64,000 nt of DNA, from contig JAFZBK010000067.1 of the NCBI GenBank assembly GCA_017561825.1, forward strand, positions 62,001 to 126,000, given 5' to 3'. The DNA comes from Prevotella sp. Lineage in GTDB: Bacteria; Bacteroidota; Bacteroidia; Bacteroidales; Bacteroidaceae. Positions 24,261 through 33,787 of this stretch are shown here, piece by piece; positions within the stretch are counted from its first letter, which is position 1, and each line of letters starts with the position of its first letter. The notes beneath the pieces were generated by a model that saw only the letters and a program-made list of their open reading frames with translations, was not told where the DNA came from and ran no database searches. Made by a program: the position numbers and the translations under genes.

Positions 24261-25697
24261 ATGAAAAAGAAACCACAACTAGGAATGATGAAATACGTTT
24301 TTTCTTGTTTGACATTGCTGATGCTTTCTGCCAACATGTCTGCAGGTAAATATTACGATGAGAACGGAGCGTACTTCGGTCCGACTACCGAAGATGTAAA
24401 TTATAGCGGTGCCTATTACACTGGCGATTATACCAGTCCGTTCAAGACTTACCTTGGCAAGACTGATGCTGAGATACAAGCCAAGCTCGACCAGTTGTGG
24501 AACCACTATTTCAAGGGTGACGGCAATAGTAAAGTGTATTACGACATAGGTAACGAAGCGTATATCTGGGATGTCAACAACAATGACGTGCGCAGCGAAG
24601 GTATGTCGTACGGTATGATGATCTGCGTGCAGACCAACCACAAGGAGGAGTTCGACAAACTGTGGAAATTTGCCAAGAGCCACATGTGGCACAAGGGCGG
24701 CAATTGGGACGGCTACTTCTCATGGAAATGTAGTACAAACGGATCTGTCGATGACCAGAACTGCGCCCCTGATGGTGAGATGTATTTCATGATGGCCCTG
24801 CTCTTTGCGGCTAACCGCTGGAACGACGCCAGTTATATGGAAGATGCACAGTATATCCTAAAGAAATGCTGGAAGAACAACACAGGTTCGCTATTCAGCG
24901 AATCTCAATATGTTATTACGTTCCAACCATATTATTGCTCAGACTTCACCGACCCATCGTACAACCTGCCCACCTTTGTTGACCTGTTTTCCCGATGGTC
25001 AACCACCAATCAGAACAAGTGGAAGAAGGCTGTCAGTGCAACCCGCAACTACCTCTATAAGGCATCGAACACCAAGTCGGGACTCTTCAGCGACTATGCT
25101 TACTTCGATGGTATTCCGAAGCAGACAAGCTACAATTCTAATTCCCATAGGTATATGTACGATGCCATGCGTTGCGCCATGAACTTCGGCATGGACTACT
25201 ACCTCTTTGGTGTAGATGCAGCAAGACAGCAAGAGATGGCGAAACGCATCATCGACTTTTTTGAACAAGATGGCTATAAGCATGCCCGCTTTAATTGGGA
25301 CGGCACCAATCCATCAGAATCATACACCACAGGAGAAGTAGGATGCAATGCTGTGGCCTGCTATGCTTTGATGAACATACCTGAATACAAAGACATCATC
25401 AAGAAGAATCTGCAGATGGCCTGGAATGTATCACTCATGACTGGACAGTACCGCTACTACGACGGTTTGGTTCACTACCTCGCCATGCTCCACCTATGCG
25501 GCAGTTTCAAGATATGGAAGCCGGCGCCGGAAAGCAACATCAGTACGGGCGGAGTAGATATCCTAAATGAAAATGGACAAATGATAAATGATAAAGCCCG
25601 CAACGACTGGTACACGATTGACGGCAGGAAGTTGAACGCCAAACCATCAAAGAAAGGCGTTTACATTCACAATGGCAAAAAGACCATTGTGAATTAA
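24261..25697 (+). CDS. Glycoside hydrolase family 8 (xylanase / exo-oligoxylanase type)
   Basis: The 478-residue protein has a signal peptide (ending near ANMSAG) and a GH8 alpha6/alpha6 barrel. Glu113 in RSEGMSYGM is the predicted general acid. APDGEMYFMMALLFAA (Asp171) is the second GH8 signature. The last 40 residues (NDWYTIDGRKLNAKPSKKGVYIHNGKK) form a short C-terminal sorting-like domain. Family members cut xylan or xylo-oligosaccharides; the exact bond is not clear from sequence. It is secreted and follows the carboxylesterase gene by 80 bp. Confidence 0.88.
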   Translation: MKKKPQLGMMKYVFSCLTLLMLSANMSAGKYYDENGAYFGPTTEDVNYSGAYYTGDYTSPFKTYLGKTDAEIQAKLDQLWNHYFKGDGNSKVYYDIGNEAYIWDVNNNDVRSEGMSYGMMICVQTNHKEEFDKLWKFAKSHMWHKGGNWDGYFSWKCSTNGSVDDQNCAPDGEMYFMMALLFAANRWNDASYMEDAQYILKKCWKNNTGSLFSESQYVITFQPYYCSDFTDPSYNLPTFVDLFSRWSTTNQNKWKKAVSATRNYLYKASNTKSGLFSDYAYFDGIPKQTSYNSNSHRYMYDAMRCAMNFGMDYYLFGVDAARQQEMAKRIIDFFEQDGYKHARFNWDGTNPSESYTTGEVGCNAVACYALMNIPEYKDIIKKNLQMAWNVSLMTGQYRYYDGLVHYLAMLHLCGSFKIWKPAPESNISTGGVDILNENGQMINDKARNDWYTIDGRKLNAKPSKKGVYIHNGKKTIVN

Positions 25698-25721
25698 TTA
25701 TCAATTTTCAATTATCAATTT

Positions 25722-27245
25722 TCAATTTGTGAAGTATTTCACCGCTTCTCCATCACCATTCTTCAGCACATCTGCAAACGATTGCGGTTTGATGGTGACA
25801 GGACCGTTCATGAATTCGGGGATGTTATAGGATTTCAGGAACTGGCGGTGGTAGTCGGGATTCTTACTGGGCAGCTCGAACGGCTTGGTGCCCTTACCGT
25901 TGGCATCGATATGCGCAATGTACGGACGAGTGTAGTTACCATCGTCACGACGACTGCTGAACACTACCCACTTACCGTTGCTCGACCATGAATGATAACT
26001 CTCTGTGTCAGGTGAGTTCAGTTCGTTCATTGCACGAGCCTCACCCGTCTGCAAATCAAGCATCCACAAATCGGCATCATGGTGCCAGATATGGAACACG
26101 CCATGCTCACCCATGGTGAACATCAAGTAACGACCATTGGCCGACACACGGGGTAAGGTGGCACTCATATTCATTGATGCAGCGTCGTACACCAGTTGTC
26201 GAGGACCGAAACGTTTTGTCTGCGGGTCGAAATCCTTCTTGTAGATGCTGTATTTCACCATATTCATCCTTTTGAGTACCTCGTAGCCCCTGTCCTTAAT
26301 GGTATCAGGAAGCTCAAGATGCGCACTGCAATAATAGAGTGTCTTGCCATCAGGTGCCCAGCAAGGGAACACCTCCATCTCATCCTTGTCATTCTCGATA
26401 TTGGTCACCTCATTACGCTCCACATCGTATGCTATCAAATCGCTTGCCGCATCATACACCTCAATCTTGTTCTTGTCGATGGTGAGGAAGCCCTGGAACG
26501 TATTATTCGTTGAATAGACGATGAAGTTCAGCGTCGGGTGCCAAGCGGGATAGACACCAGCAGAGAGGATCGAGTCGTTACGCATGTTCACCTTCTTCAG
26601 TTTCCCATCATAGGCAATCAATGTACCGCCATGGTACTGACGGGCATGGAACTGCAATCGGTTGGGGTTGTAGTTCTGGTAATGATGACAGTTGATGCAC
26701 TGACCTTTCATCTCCTCGCTACATAACATATTGTCGTAGATCACACTCTCGTTGTAATCCTCCAAACAACGCTGACGGATGGTCAGTTCCTCGTAAGCAA
26801 CGAACGAGGGAGGAATAATACGGTAGCTGATATAGGGATCGATGGAGTCTGGTGAAACGAAGATCTGGAAGGGCTTGAAGCGTGTCCACTGACCTTCATG
26901 GGATGTATATACCTCTACCTGAATGGCTCCGCCCTTGGCCTTATCAGTGAGCTGGCGCCATTTTCGGATGGCAGGACAAGCCTGATCACCACCACAAATA
27001 ATCTCCTCGTCGCCCACGGAATAGCGCACCACCATCTCCTCATTCTTGGGATCCATCTGGAAACTCAGCGGAGCGATGTTCACAGGAACGGTAACATTGA
27101 CATAATCTGGGTAGATTTTGGGATAGCTGTTCGACTGTGTATATTGCGAGGGCACACTGTGACCGCAGGCCGTTAGCATGAATGCGATAACGGTGATAGA
27201 ACATGCTGTGGCAAGACAACTGATATAGGATGACAGAAACTTCAT
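25722..27245 (-). CDS. PD40/TolB-like beta-propeller lipoprotein with CxxCH motif
   Basis: The 507-residue product has a lipoprotein signal (lipobox LTAC, Cys27). The N-terminal domain is followed by GQCINCHHYQ (C183-x-x-C-H187), a possible c-type heme motif. WD40-like/PD40 repeats come next (AWHPTLNFIVYSTN, CWAPDGKTLYYCSAH, RVSANGRYLMFTMG, WSSNGKWVVFSSRR). It is the last gene of an operon with HAD phosphatase, MFS and DUF6057 genes. It is probably anchored in the envelope. The role is unknown; the CxxCH may instead bind metal or be structural. Confidence 0.75.
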   Translation of the reverse strand: MKFLSSYISCLATACSITVIAFMLTACGHSVPSQYTQSNSYPKIYPDYVNVTVPVNIAPLSFQMDPKNEEMVVRYSVGDEEIICGGDQACPAIRKWRQLTDKAKGGAIQVEVYTSHEGQWTRFKPFQIFVSPDSIDPYISYRIIPPSFVAYEELTIRQRCLEDYNESVIYDNMLCSEEMKGQCINCHHYQNYNPNRLQFHARQYHGGTLIAYDGKLKKVNMRNDSILSAGVYPAWHPTLNFIVYSTNNTFQGFLTIDKNKIEVYDAASDLIAYDVERNEVTNIENDKDEMEVFPCWAPDGKTLYYCSAHLELPDTIKDRGYEVLKRMNMVKYSIYKKDFDPQTKRFGPRQLVYDAASMNMSATLPRVSANGRYLMFTMGEHGVFHIWHHDADLWMLDLQTGEARAMNELNSPDTESYHSWSSNGKWVVFSSRRDDGNYTRPYIAHIDANGKGTKPFELPSKNPDYHRQFLKSYNIPEFMNGPVTIKPQSFADVLKNGDGEAVKYFTN

Positions 27246-27256
27246 GGTATGTGGGA

Positions 27257-29125
27257 TTAGTTATAGTTCAATTGATCCATCAGGAAATAATCATAATAAT
27301 AGGTATGTCCGAATGAGGGATACAACAGGTTGCGCACCTGCTCGAGATCCATGCCGTCGTACTGCTCCATCTTCTCCACGATGGCGTTGAAACTACTGAT
27401 CACCTCTTTATCGAAAGGAATGTTGTCGGTAGGACGGTCTTCCAACTGACAGAACAGGTAGGCTGCTTCCTGGTAGATGCGCGGCATCGGATCGTTGGGA
27501 TGGAGTTTGATATACTGCGTGAAACGTGACCAGAACAACTTAGGATTCTTGGTCCACATGGCAGCCAATAGCGTCTGCTCTTGGAAATAGGGATTCTTGG
27601 AATCGAGCTGCGCCAGCAGTCGCATGAGGTATTTCTCGGCTTGACCGCCACTGTCGGAGCCTACACTGTTGTCGTATTGAAGCATATGACAGATTGGTCC
27701 CATGCTCGCGGATTTCTCTATCATGTCCTTACGACCATTCATGGGCTCATACTCATCTGCCCATTTACCGAAATAGCGGGTTTGACGCAACAAACCGAAA
27801 TACTTCTTGGCTACAGCCTCTTCGCCTGTAAGCATGGCACAACAGGCAAGATATTTCAGATACTGTGCCTTCCATCCGAATTCCACCGCCTCTTCGATAC
27901 AGTAGTGATGACACTCGTTGAGCGCTCCGTAGTTGTAGTACAGCATCCTACCGATCATGTTCGACTGCATGATGGGGAACGGGGCATTACTGCTCTTATC
28001 ACCATTGGGGTAATTATAGATATCCGCGGCTCTGCCTAAACGGGTAAGTGCTATGTTACGCATGATGACAATCGAACGCGATGGCATATCCTTCTGCTTG
28101 TCTGCCTCTTTCATCACTCCTTCCCAATCGAGATTCTCCACGCAACGCTGCATGGCAAGTTCATGATGGAAGTTCTCGTCCTTAAACCAGAAATGCCAGA
28201 CACCATATACCAAGGCAATCAACAGAACGGTCTGTGGCAGATATCGTTTAATCTTGGATGAACGCTTCTCCTTCGTTTGTGCTTTCTTCTGACGATGAGT
28301 CACGGTCACAGGCTCTGGCTTGTACCACACCTCACGATAGGTAGCGGCCAGCACCAGATAGAATAGAAACAGCAGAATATACGGCAGGTAATACCATTTC
28401 TCACCTTCTGCGTTCACCTTGAAGAGGGGCAGCCCTGTCCAATAGATATTGAGGATGTTGGTCTGGTAATACACCAAACGGTAGTACAACAACGGGATGG
28501 CAATCACAGATATCAGGCCCACAATCGTATTAAGAATGGCTATTGAGCGTTGTTTCTCCAGTCGCCACGACCATACCGCCATCAACAATACACCCCAGAG
28601 GATATAGGTACCAAAGAGCGGATAGCCGATCACCACGGTCAGGAACAGGAACAAAGGTGCGAGAATACGACGACGTGGCAGGTGTTTGAATGCCCACATC
28701 AGGGCAACAACCACTAATGTGGCGATGGTGGCTGTCCAGAAATACCCCTTCAGCTTAATGACATACATCCAATAGCCCATGCTGATGGCGGTCATCAGCA
28801 GCAAGGCGATGGGAATCAGAAGCAACACCGTCCAACGGTTGGGAATACAGAACACCCGCTTGGTCATCCAAGCCAGCAGGACCCAGCAACCGCACAGCAA
28901 CAACACCCCCAGCCAGGGATAGTAGAAATGCTGCGTGAAGTAAGTTCCCAGATACGAGAGGAAGCCTGCGGAGGTAACCATCATCTCCTTGAAATACAGT
29001 CCTGAATAAAGGAAGAGATTCATCTCCTGCACCTTCCATAGCAGGTTTCGTTCATAGGTAAGCAGTACGACCGCGATGGCCACCAGGGCGATAATCACCA
29101 CGGCGGCAGGTAGTATTCTTTTCAT
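27257..29125 (-). CDS. DUF6057 family membrane protein
   Basis: The product has 622 residues with roughly nine membrane segments in the first 300 residues (e.g. ILPAAVVIIALVAIAVVLLTY, YPWLGVLLLCGCWVLLAW). A large soluble C-terminal region of TPR-like helices follows (AMQRCVENLDWEGVMKEAD, IVIMRNIALTRLGRAADIYNY, LKYLACCAMLTGEEAVAKKYFGLL). I recognise this as the Bacteroidetes family DUF6057; its function is unknown. It is immediately followed (11 bp) by the PD40 lipoprotein gene. A shorter relative is encoded at 35368-36447. Confidence 0.75.
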   Translation of the reverse strand: MKRILPAAVVIIALVAIAVVLLTYERNLLWKVQEMNLFLYSGLYFKEMMVTSAGFLSYLGTYFTQHFYYPWLGVLLLCGCWVLLAWMTKRVFCIPNRWTVLLLIPIALLLMTAISMGYWMYVIKLKGYFWTATIATLVVVALMWAFKHLPRRRILAPLFLFLTVVIGYPLFGTYILWGVLLMAVWSWRLEKQRSIAILNTIVGLISVIAIPLLYYRLVYYQTNILNIYWTGLPLFKVNAEGEKWYYLPYILLFLFYLVLAATYREVWYKPEPVTVTHRQKKAQTKEKRSSKIKRYLPQTVLLIALVYGVWHFWFKDENFHHELAMQRCVENLDWEGVMKEADKQKDMPSRSIVIMRNIALTRLGRAADIYNYPNGDKSSNAPFPIMQSNMIGRMLYYNYGALNECHHYCIEEAVEFGWKAQYLKYLACCAMLTGEEAVAKKYFGLLRQTRYFGKWADEYEPMNGRKDMIEKSASMGPICHMLQYDNSVGSDSGGQAEKYLMRLLAQLDSKNPYFQEQTLLAAMWTKNPKLFWSRFTQYIKLHPNDPMPRIYQEAAYLFCQLEDRPTDNIPFDKEVISSFNAIVEKMEQYDGMDLEQVRNLLYPSFGHTYYYDYFLMDQLNYN

Positions 29126-29126
29126 A

Positions 29127-30293
29127 TTATCTGTTCTTATGTTTCATATACCAGGGGTGTGTCACGAAGTTATAGACCACCAAGGCCACAACGGCCATGA
29201 TGAGACCCACCAGATAGATGTATTTTGATAGATAGGAGTAGCCAAGAAACAGTCCTATGCTGATACCTGTTTCCCATGCCAGAAAGAAAGTACTCTGCGA
29301 GGTACCACGCTGACAATGTCTGCTCAGCTTGATGAAGAACAGCAGGAAACGGGAACCGATGATACCAATGGCGAAGCCGATGAGCACAGGCGGGATGTAG
29401 TTATTCACTACGGCAGTCGTTTGTCGCATCATCAGCAATGAAGCAATGATGAGGAACAGTCCTGTGATGCTCTCACTCTTCAGGTCGGCATTCACAAAGA
29501 CAAACCGCTCTGCCAACAAGGCGAAGAAGAATCCGCACATCATCATCCCATAGAACATGCTCGATAACGGGGTTGACAAAAGGAGTCCGATGATGGTTGT
29601 TATCAACAACAAGTTCACGAACAACAGCCATCCTGAAGGGAGGAAGAAACGGTCGAGCGAGAACTTATAGACCTTATCCTCAGGAGCCTTGAAAGGGAAG
29701 TTGACGAGTTGTATTAACACCATTGATAACAAGCAACATACGCCTGATGATAGAAGAACATATTCAAGATCAAAGAAGCGGTAGATCAGCAACGAGGCAA
29801 CGGGTCCTAACGACATGGCAAACCTGCCGAACCATGCGGCACTGTGGTTCGCCTCTGTGCGCTGGAACGACTCGCACACATCGATGATCAACGTACTCAC
29901 CAACACCATCTGTGCCAAACCGAAAGAGGCTCCTAAACAGAAACGCGACAGACAGACGGCTGTAAGTCCTTCTATCACCGGTAACTGATCGATAACGCTC
30001 AGATAGATAACTGCTATGCAGGCAAGCATCATGAGGATAGCCAGTTGACAGACATGATTTCTGCGGTAGCGTTGCACGAGGTAGTTACAGCAGCCGCCCA
30101 TGAGAAACAGACCGAGTCCGTAGGCACCCATGGCAATACCTGTTGATAAGGCGTCTCCATGTTTCGACAGCCACAGTGGCAATACGGGTATCTGCATATA
30201 GACCGACATGGTGAGCAGCATATTCGCAATAGCCAGTCGCCAGAAGTCATGATGCCAGAGCTTGACATGAACGGGGGTATTTTGTGTGTACAT
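29127..30293 (-). CDS. MFS transporter
   Basis: A 388-residue integral membrane protein with about 12 predicted helices, starting MYTQNTPVHVKLWHHDFWRLAIANMLLTMSV. A conserved central half (PLWLSKHGDALSTGIAMGAYGLGLF, then YLVQRYRRNHVCQLAILMML) fits the loop 2-3 pattern of the major facilitator superfamily. The substrate is not predictable. It starts 5 bp after the HAD gene and its stop is 1 bp before the DUF6057 gene, so it is in the same operon. Confidence 0.85.
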   Translation of the reverse strand: MYTQNTPVHVKLWHHDFWRLAIANMLLTMSVYMQIPVLPLWLSKHGDALSTGIAMGAYGLGLFLMGGCCNYLVQRYRRNHVCQLAILMMLACIAVIYLSVIDQLPVIEGLTAVCLSRFCLGASFGLAQMVLVSTLIIDVCESFQRTEANHSAAWFGRFAMSLGPVASLLIYRFFDLEYVLLSSGVCCLLSMVLIQLVNFPFKAPEDKVYKFSLDRFFLPSGWLLFVNLLLITTIIGLLLSTPLSSMFYGMMMCGFFFALLAERFVFVNADLKSESITGLFLIIASLLMMRQTTAVVNNYIPPVLIGFAIGIIGSRFLLFFIKLSRHCQRGTSQSTFFLAWETGISIGLFLGYSYLSKYIYLVGLIMAVVALVVYNFVTHPWYMKHKNR

Positions 30294-30298
30294 GGTCG

Positions 30299-30946
30299 TT
30301 AGATATTTAGAAGTTTGGTGGATCGATAATCGGGGATGACCAGATCACAAAGCGGTGCAATCAGTTCCGCATCATTGGTAGTGGACAGACCGACCACAAA
30401 CATTCCTGCTGCCCTACCCGACTTCAACCCATTAAAGCTGTCTTCAAACACCACGCAGTCGGCAGGTGCTGCATCAAACCGTGCTGCAGCTCGCAGGTAG
30501 CAGTCGGGCGACGGCTTGCTCTCGGCAAAATCCTCTGAGGTGAGGATGGCATCAAAGAGAGAGGTGAACTCAGGATGGGAAGCGTAAACCGCCTGCATCT
30601 TCGCATTATTACTACTGGTGACGACAGCGGTCTTAACACCTTCTTGGCGCAGTTTCTGGATAAAACTGAGGAAGCCGGCAACGTACGTGAAGGTCATCTT
30701 CGACTCAAAATCATTCAGTCGTTCCGTGATGCTTTCCTGCTCATCCTTTAACTCGCCAGAGAAATGGGCATCGAAAATCTGCGTAAGGGTTTGTCCCTTG
30801 ATGCGGTGCTCCAGTCCTGGCTGATCAGGATGGTATCTGCGACACTGTTCGCCCCAGAAGATAGAATACTGAGGCTCTGTATCGAACACCACTCCGTCGA
30901 GGTCGAACAAGGCTGCTTTAACGCTGATATCGTATATTGATCGCAT
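30299..30946 (-). CDS. HAD family phosphatase (beta-phosphoglucomutase-like)
   Basis: At 215 residues it has HAD motif I LFDLDGVVFDTE, motif II VVTSSNNAK, motif III residues around ESKPSPDCYLRAA, and motif IV VFEDSFNGLKSGRAAGM. The helical cap between motifs I and II fits subfamily I (PGM-like). It should dephosphorylate or isomerise a small sugar phosphate in the cytoplasm. It heads the HAD-MFS-DUF6057-PD40 operon. A possible -7 box (TAATTTTG) lies at 31003-31010 on the minus strand. Confidence 0.85.
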   Translation of the reverse strand: MRSIYDISVKAALFDLDGVVFDTEPQYSIFWGEQCRRYHPDQPGLEHRIKGQTLTQIFDAHFSGELKDEQESITERLNDFESKMTFTYVAGFLSFIQKLRQEGVKTAVVTSSNNAKMQAVYASHPEFTSLFDAILTSEDFAESKPSPDCYLRAAARFDAAPADCVVFEDSFNGLKSGRAAGMFVVGLSTTNDAELIAPLCDLVIPDYRSTKLLNI

Positions 30947-31038
30947 GTCCTGTTTTGATCGTTAATTGTGAGTGTATTTAACCTCACGATGGAAATCACC
31001 TGCAAAATTACACATTTTTAAAATTATAATGAAAAATA

Positions 31039-31070
31039 TTTGCTGTTTTCGTATGATTCTTGTACTTTTG
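31039..31070 (+). promoter_or_regulatory. Promoter of the lipoprotein-rsmG-ruvC operon
   Basis: TTTG (31039-31042), 20 bp, TACTTTTG (31063-31070), 23 bp upstream of the ATG at 31094. Confidence 0.75.
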
Positions 31071-31093
31071 CATAGGTTTTTAGCGGATTTATC

Positions 31094-31906
31094 ATGAAAA
31101 AGTTACTCTATACTTCCATGATGTCTATCATGATGATAGGCATTATCGCATGTGGCGGAAAAGATGCAAGCGGCAACGAAGAGGAAGCGGAACTGGCATT
31201 CGAGAAGATTGTCAGGGATACCACCATCCGACTCTCTAACGATGCTTCGTCACCACAGGCGGAGATTCACCTGAACATCCTCTATGCTACAGGAAAGAAT
31301 GCGACAACAGTGAATGATACCTTGCTGCGCTCTGGTATCCTCACACCCGACTATCTCTCGGCCAGTGGTTCGAAGATGGATGCGGTGCAGGCTGTTGACT
31401 CGTTCATTATCAAGTATGTAGCTGACTATAAGCAGGATTTCGGACGACTCTATGCCATGGATAAGGAACATAGCACATCGTATAATATCCAGTACTCCTG
31501 TAACACCAAGGTTGAGAACGGAAAGAAGAATGTGGTCAACTACATCGCTGAGGTATATAGTTATGCGGGGGGCGCACATGGCGTGAATATGACCCTCGTG
31601 AAGAACATCAACACGGAGACGGGAAAGATCCTGAAGCTGAGTGATGTCTTCGTACCGGGATACAACCAGACACTGACAGACCTTATCGTGGAGAAACTGT
31701 GCAAGCAGTATGATGCCAAGGACCTGAAAGGTCTTCAGGAGAAGGGCTTGTTTATGGATATGGATCCGTATGTGCCAGAGAATTTCATACTGGATGACGG
31801 AGAGATTACGTTCATCTACTGCGATACGGAGATTGCTCCGCATGCCATGGGCGAGATCAAGGTGGAGATTGATGAGAAGGACTTGAAGCAGATCTTAGCG
31901 AAATAA
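31094..31906 (+). CDS. DUF3298 (RsiV-like) lipoprotein
   Basis: The 270-residue product has a lipoprotein signal (MKKLLYTSMMSIMMIGIIAC). The C-terminal half matches the DUF3298/RsiV pattern: VEVYSYAGGAHGVNMTLVKNINTETGKILKLSDVF-like organisation, then a lysozyme-inhibitor-like PYVPENFILDDGEITFIY and APHAMGEIKVEI ending. In Gram-positives related domains bind lysozyme; here the role is unknown. It is followed by rsmG with 1 bp between them. Confidence 0.8.
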   Translation: MKKLLYTSMMSIMMIGIIACGGKDASGNEEEAELAFEKIVRDTTIRLSNDASSPQAEIHLNILYATGKNATTVNDTLLRSGILTPDYLSASGSKMDAVQAVDSFIIKYVADYKQDFGRLYAMDKEHSTSYNIQYSCNTKVENGKKNVVNYIAEVYSYAGGAHGVNMTLVKNINTETGKILKLSDVFVPGYNQTLTDLIVEKLCKQYDAKDLKGLQEKGLFMDMDPYVPENFILDDGEITFIYCDTEIAPHAMGEIKVEIDEKDLKQILAK

Positions 31907-31907
31907 T

Positions 31908-32531
31908 ATGGAGCAGATCCTGAAATATTTCCCACAACTGACGGATACGCAGCGCGAACAGCTGACTGCGTTGTACGATCTGTATGCCGACTGGAACCAG
32001 AAGATCAATGTGATCTCACGGAAGGATATCGAGAACCTCTATGAGCATCATGTGCTACACTCGATGGCTATTGCAAAGGCCATCAACTTCCGTCCTGGAA
32101 CGAAGATCCTGGATTTCGGCACAGGCGGCGGATTCCCTGGCATCCCATTGGCGATTCTCTTTCCAGAGTGTGAGTTCAAACTCATTGACGGTACAGGGAA
32201 GAAGATTCGAGTGGCAACAGAAGTGGCGCAGGCCATCGGCTTGAAGAACTGTCATCCTGTACATCTGCGCGGTGAGGAGGAGAAAGGAACATACGACTTC
32301 ATAGTAAGTCGTGCCGTGATGCCCCTGCCCGACCTGATGAAGATCGTGAAGAAGAATATCTCAAGGAAGAACCAGATCAATCCCCTACCCAATGGTGTCA
32401 TCGTACTCAAAGGCGGTGACGTGCAGGCAGAAATCCAACCGTTCAAGAAGATCGTGGAGGTGCTCGACATCAATATGTGGTTCGAAGAAGAATGGTTCAA
32501 AAAGAAATATATCATCTATTTACCTGTCTGA
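31908..32531 (+). CDS. rsmG: 16S rRNA (guanine-N7)-methyltransferase RsmG
   Basis: The 207-residue product has the RsmG pattern: YADWNQKINVISRKDIENLYEHHVLHS, the SAM-binding loop LDFGTGGGFPGIPLAILFP, and LIDGTGKKIRVATEV, then VSRAVMPLPDL. It methylates a guanosine in the 530 loop of 16S rRNA. It lies inside an operon with the lipoprotein, an MBL hydrolase and ruvC. Confidence 0.95.
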   Translation: MEQILKYFPQLTDTQREQLTALYDLYADWNQKINVISRKDIENLYEHHVLHSMAIAKAINFRPGTKILDFGTGGGFPGIPLAILFPECEFKLIDGTGKKIRVATEVAQAIGLKNCHPVHLRGEEEKGTYDFIVSRAVMPLPDLMKIVKKNISRKNQINPLPNGVIVLKGGDVQAEIQPFKKIVEVLDINMWFEEEWFKKKYIIYLPV

Positions 32532-32548
32532 AATAATCCCCTGCCATT

Positions 32549-33193
32549 ATGCTAAAAATCCAACGTTTTGTGTGTAACCCCTATCAGGAGAACACCTATG
32601 TAGTCAGTGACGAGACCCAGGAATGTGTGATCATCGATTGCGGCGTCTATTTTGACGACGAGCGATTGTCATTGATCGAGTATATCAATAGTAACGGACT
32701 GACGCCCAAGCATCTGCTCTGTACGCATGGTCACTTCGACCATTGTATGGGCAATGATACAGTTTATTATGAATATGGACTGAGACCAGAGGTGAGCAAG
32801 AAGGATGAGTTCCTGATGTCGCACATGGATGATCAGGCCATGTACTTCTTAGGCATGGAGTATGAACGCGACACGCCACCTATAGGAAACTATCTGTCGC
32901 CTAATGATATCATCGAGTTCGGCTCACATCGCTTCAAGGTGATTGCCACACCAGGACATACTCCTGGCGGCATCACGTTCTATTGCGAGGAAGAGAAGGT
33001 GGCCTTTACAGGTGACACCTTGTTCCAGATGAGTATTGGCAGGACCGACTTCGAAGGGGGTGATGATGCTGATATGAGGCACACGCTCAAGGAGGTGATC
33101 GGTAAACTGCCCGCAGATACTACCATCTGGAGCGGACACGGTCCGAAGACAACGATTGGGGCTGAATTGAGAATGAACCCGTATCTGAGGTAA
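32549..33193 (+). CDS. MBL-fold metallohydrolase (glyoxalase II-like)
   Basis: A 214-residue protein with the metallo-beta-lactamase ligands THGHFDHCMGN (HxHxDH), VIATPGHTPGGITFY and FTGDTLFQMSIGRTDFEGGD, ending SGHGPKTTIGAELRMNPYLR. This layout is typical of YcbL/GloB-like hydrolases of thioesters. The true substrate is unknown. It is encoded 17 bp after rsmG. Confidence 0.87.
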   Translation: MLKIQRFVCNPYQENTYVVSDETQECVIIDCGVYFDDERLSLIEYINSNGLTPKHLLCTHGHFDHCMGNDTVYYEYGLRPEVSKKDEFLMSHMDDQAMYFLGMEYERDTPPIGNYLSPNDIIEFGSHRFKVIATPGHTPGGITFYCEEEKVAFTGDTLFQMSIGRTDFEGGDDADMRHTLKEVIGKLPADTTIWSGHGPKTTIGAELRMNPYLR

Positions 33194-33214
33194 GTTACAA
33201 GTGACAAGTTACAA

Positions 33215-33781
33215 GTGAAAGGAGAGAAGATCATATTAGGGATTGACCCTGGAACGAACGTGATGGGCTACGGTCTGATCAAGGTGACAGGCAACAAGGC
33301 GGAGATGATGGCGATGGGCGTCATCGATATGCGCCGTGAGGATGATCCGTATCTACGGCTGGGTAGGATCTTTGAACGCGTTACAGGCATCATTGATGAG
33401 TTCCTACCTGATGAGATGGCCATCGAAGCTCCTTTCTTCGGCAAGAATATCCAATCCATGCTGAAGTTAGGAAGGGCGCAGGGGGTGGCCATTGCAGCAG
33501 CCATCAACCATAGCGTACCCATTCACGAATATGCCCCGATGAAGATCAAGATGGCCATCACGGGCAACGGTAATGCCTCCAAGGAACAGGTGGCAGGGAT
33601 GCTGCAACGACTCCTTCATTTGAAGACAGAAGATATGCCCCACCTCATGGATGCAACGGATGCCTTGGCTGCTGCCTACTGTCATTTCATGCAGGCAGGG
33701 AAACCTGAGAGTGATGCGCACTACCGCGGATGGAAGGATTTCATCAACAAGAACAAGGATAAGGTGAATAACGGATTGTAA
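33215..33781 (+). CDS. ruvC: Holliday junction resolvase RuvC
   Basis: The 188-residue product has the RuvC acidic residues in [37 protein letters not shown], and [15 protein letters not shown]. It cuts Holliday junctions with RuvAB. The best start is a GTG at 33215 ([12 protein letters not shown] follows). It lies inside a short tandem repeat (AAGTTACAAGTGAC-like) between this gene and the MBL gene. Confidence 0.95.
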   Translation: MKGEKIILGIDPGTNVMGYGLIKVTGNKAEMMAMGVIDMRREDDPYLRLGRIFERVTGIIDEFLPDEMAIEAPFFGKNIQSMLKLGRAQGVAIAAAINHSVPIHEYAPMKIKMAITGNGNASKEQVAGMLQRLLHLKTEDMPHLMDATDALAAAYCHFMQAGKPESDAHYRGWKDFINKNKDKVNNGL

Positions 33782-33787
33782 CCCATC

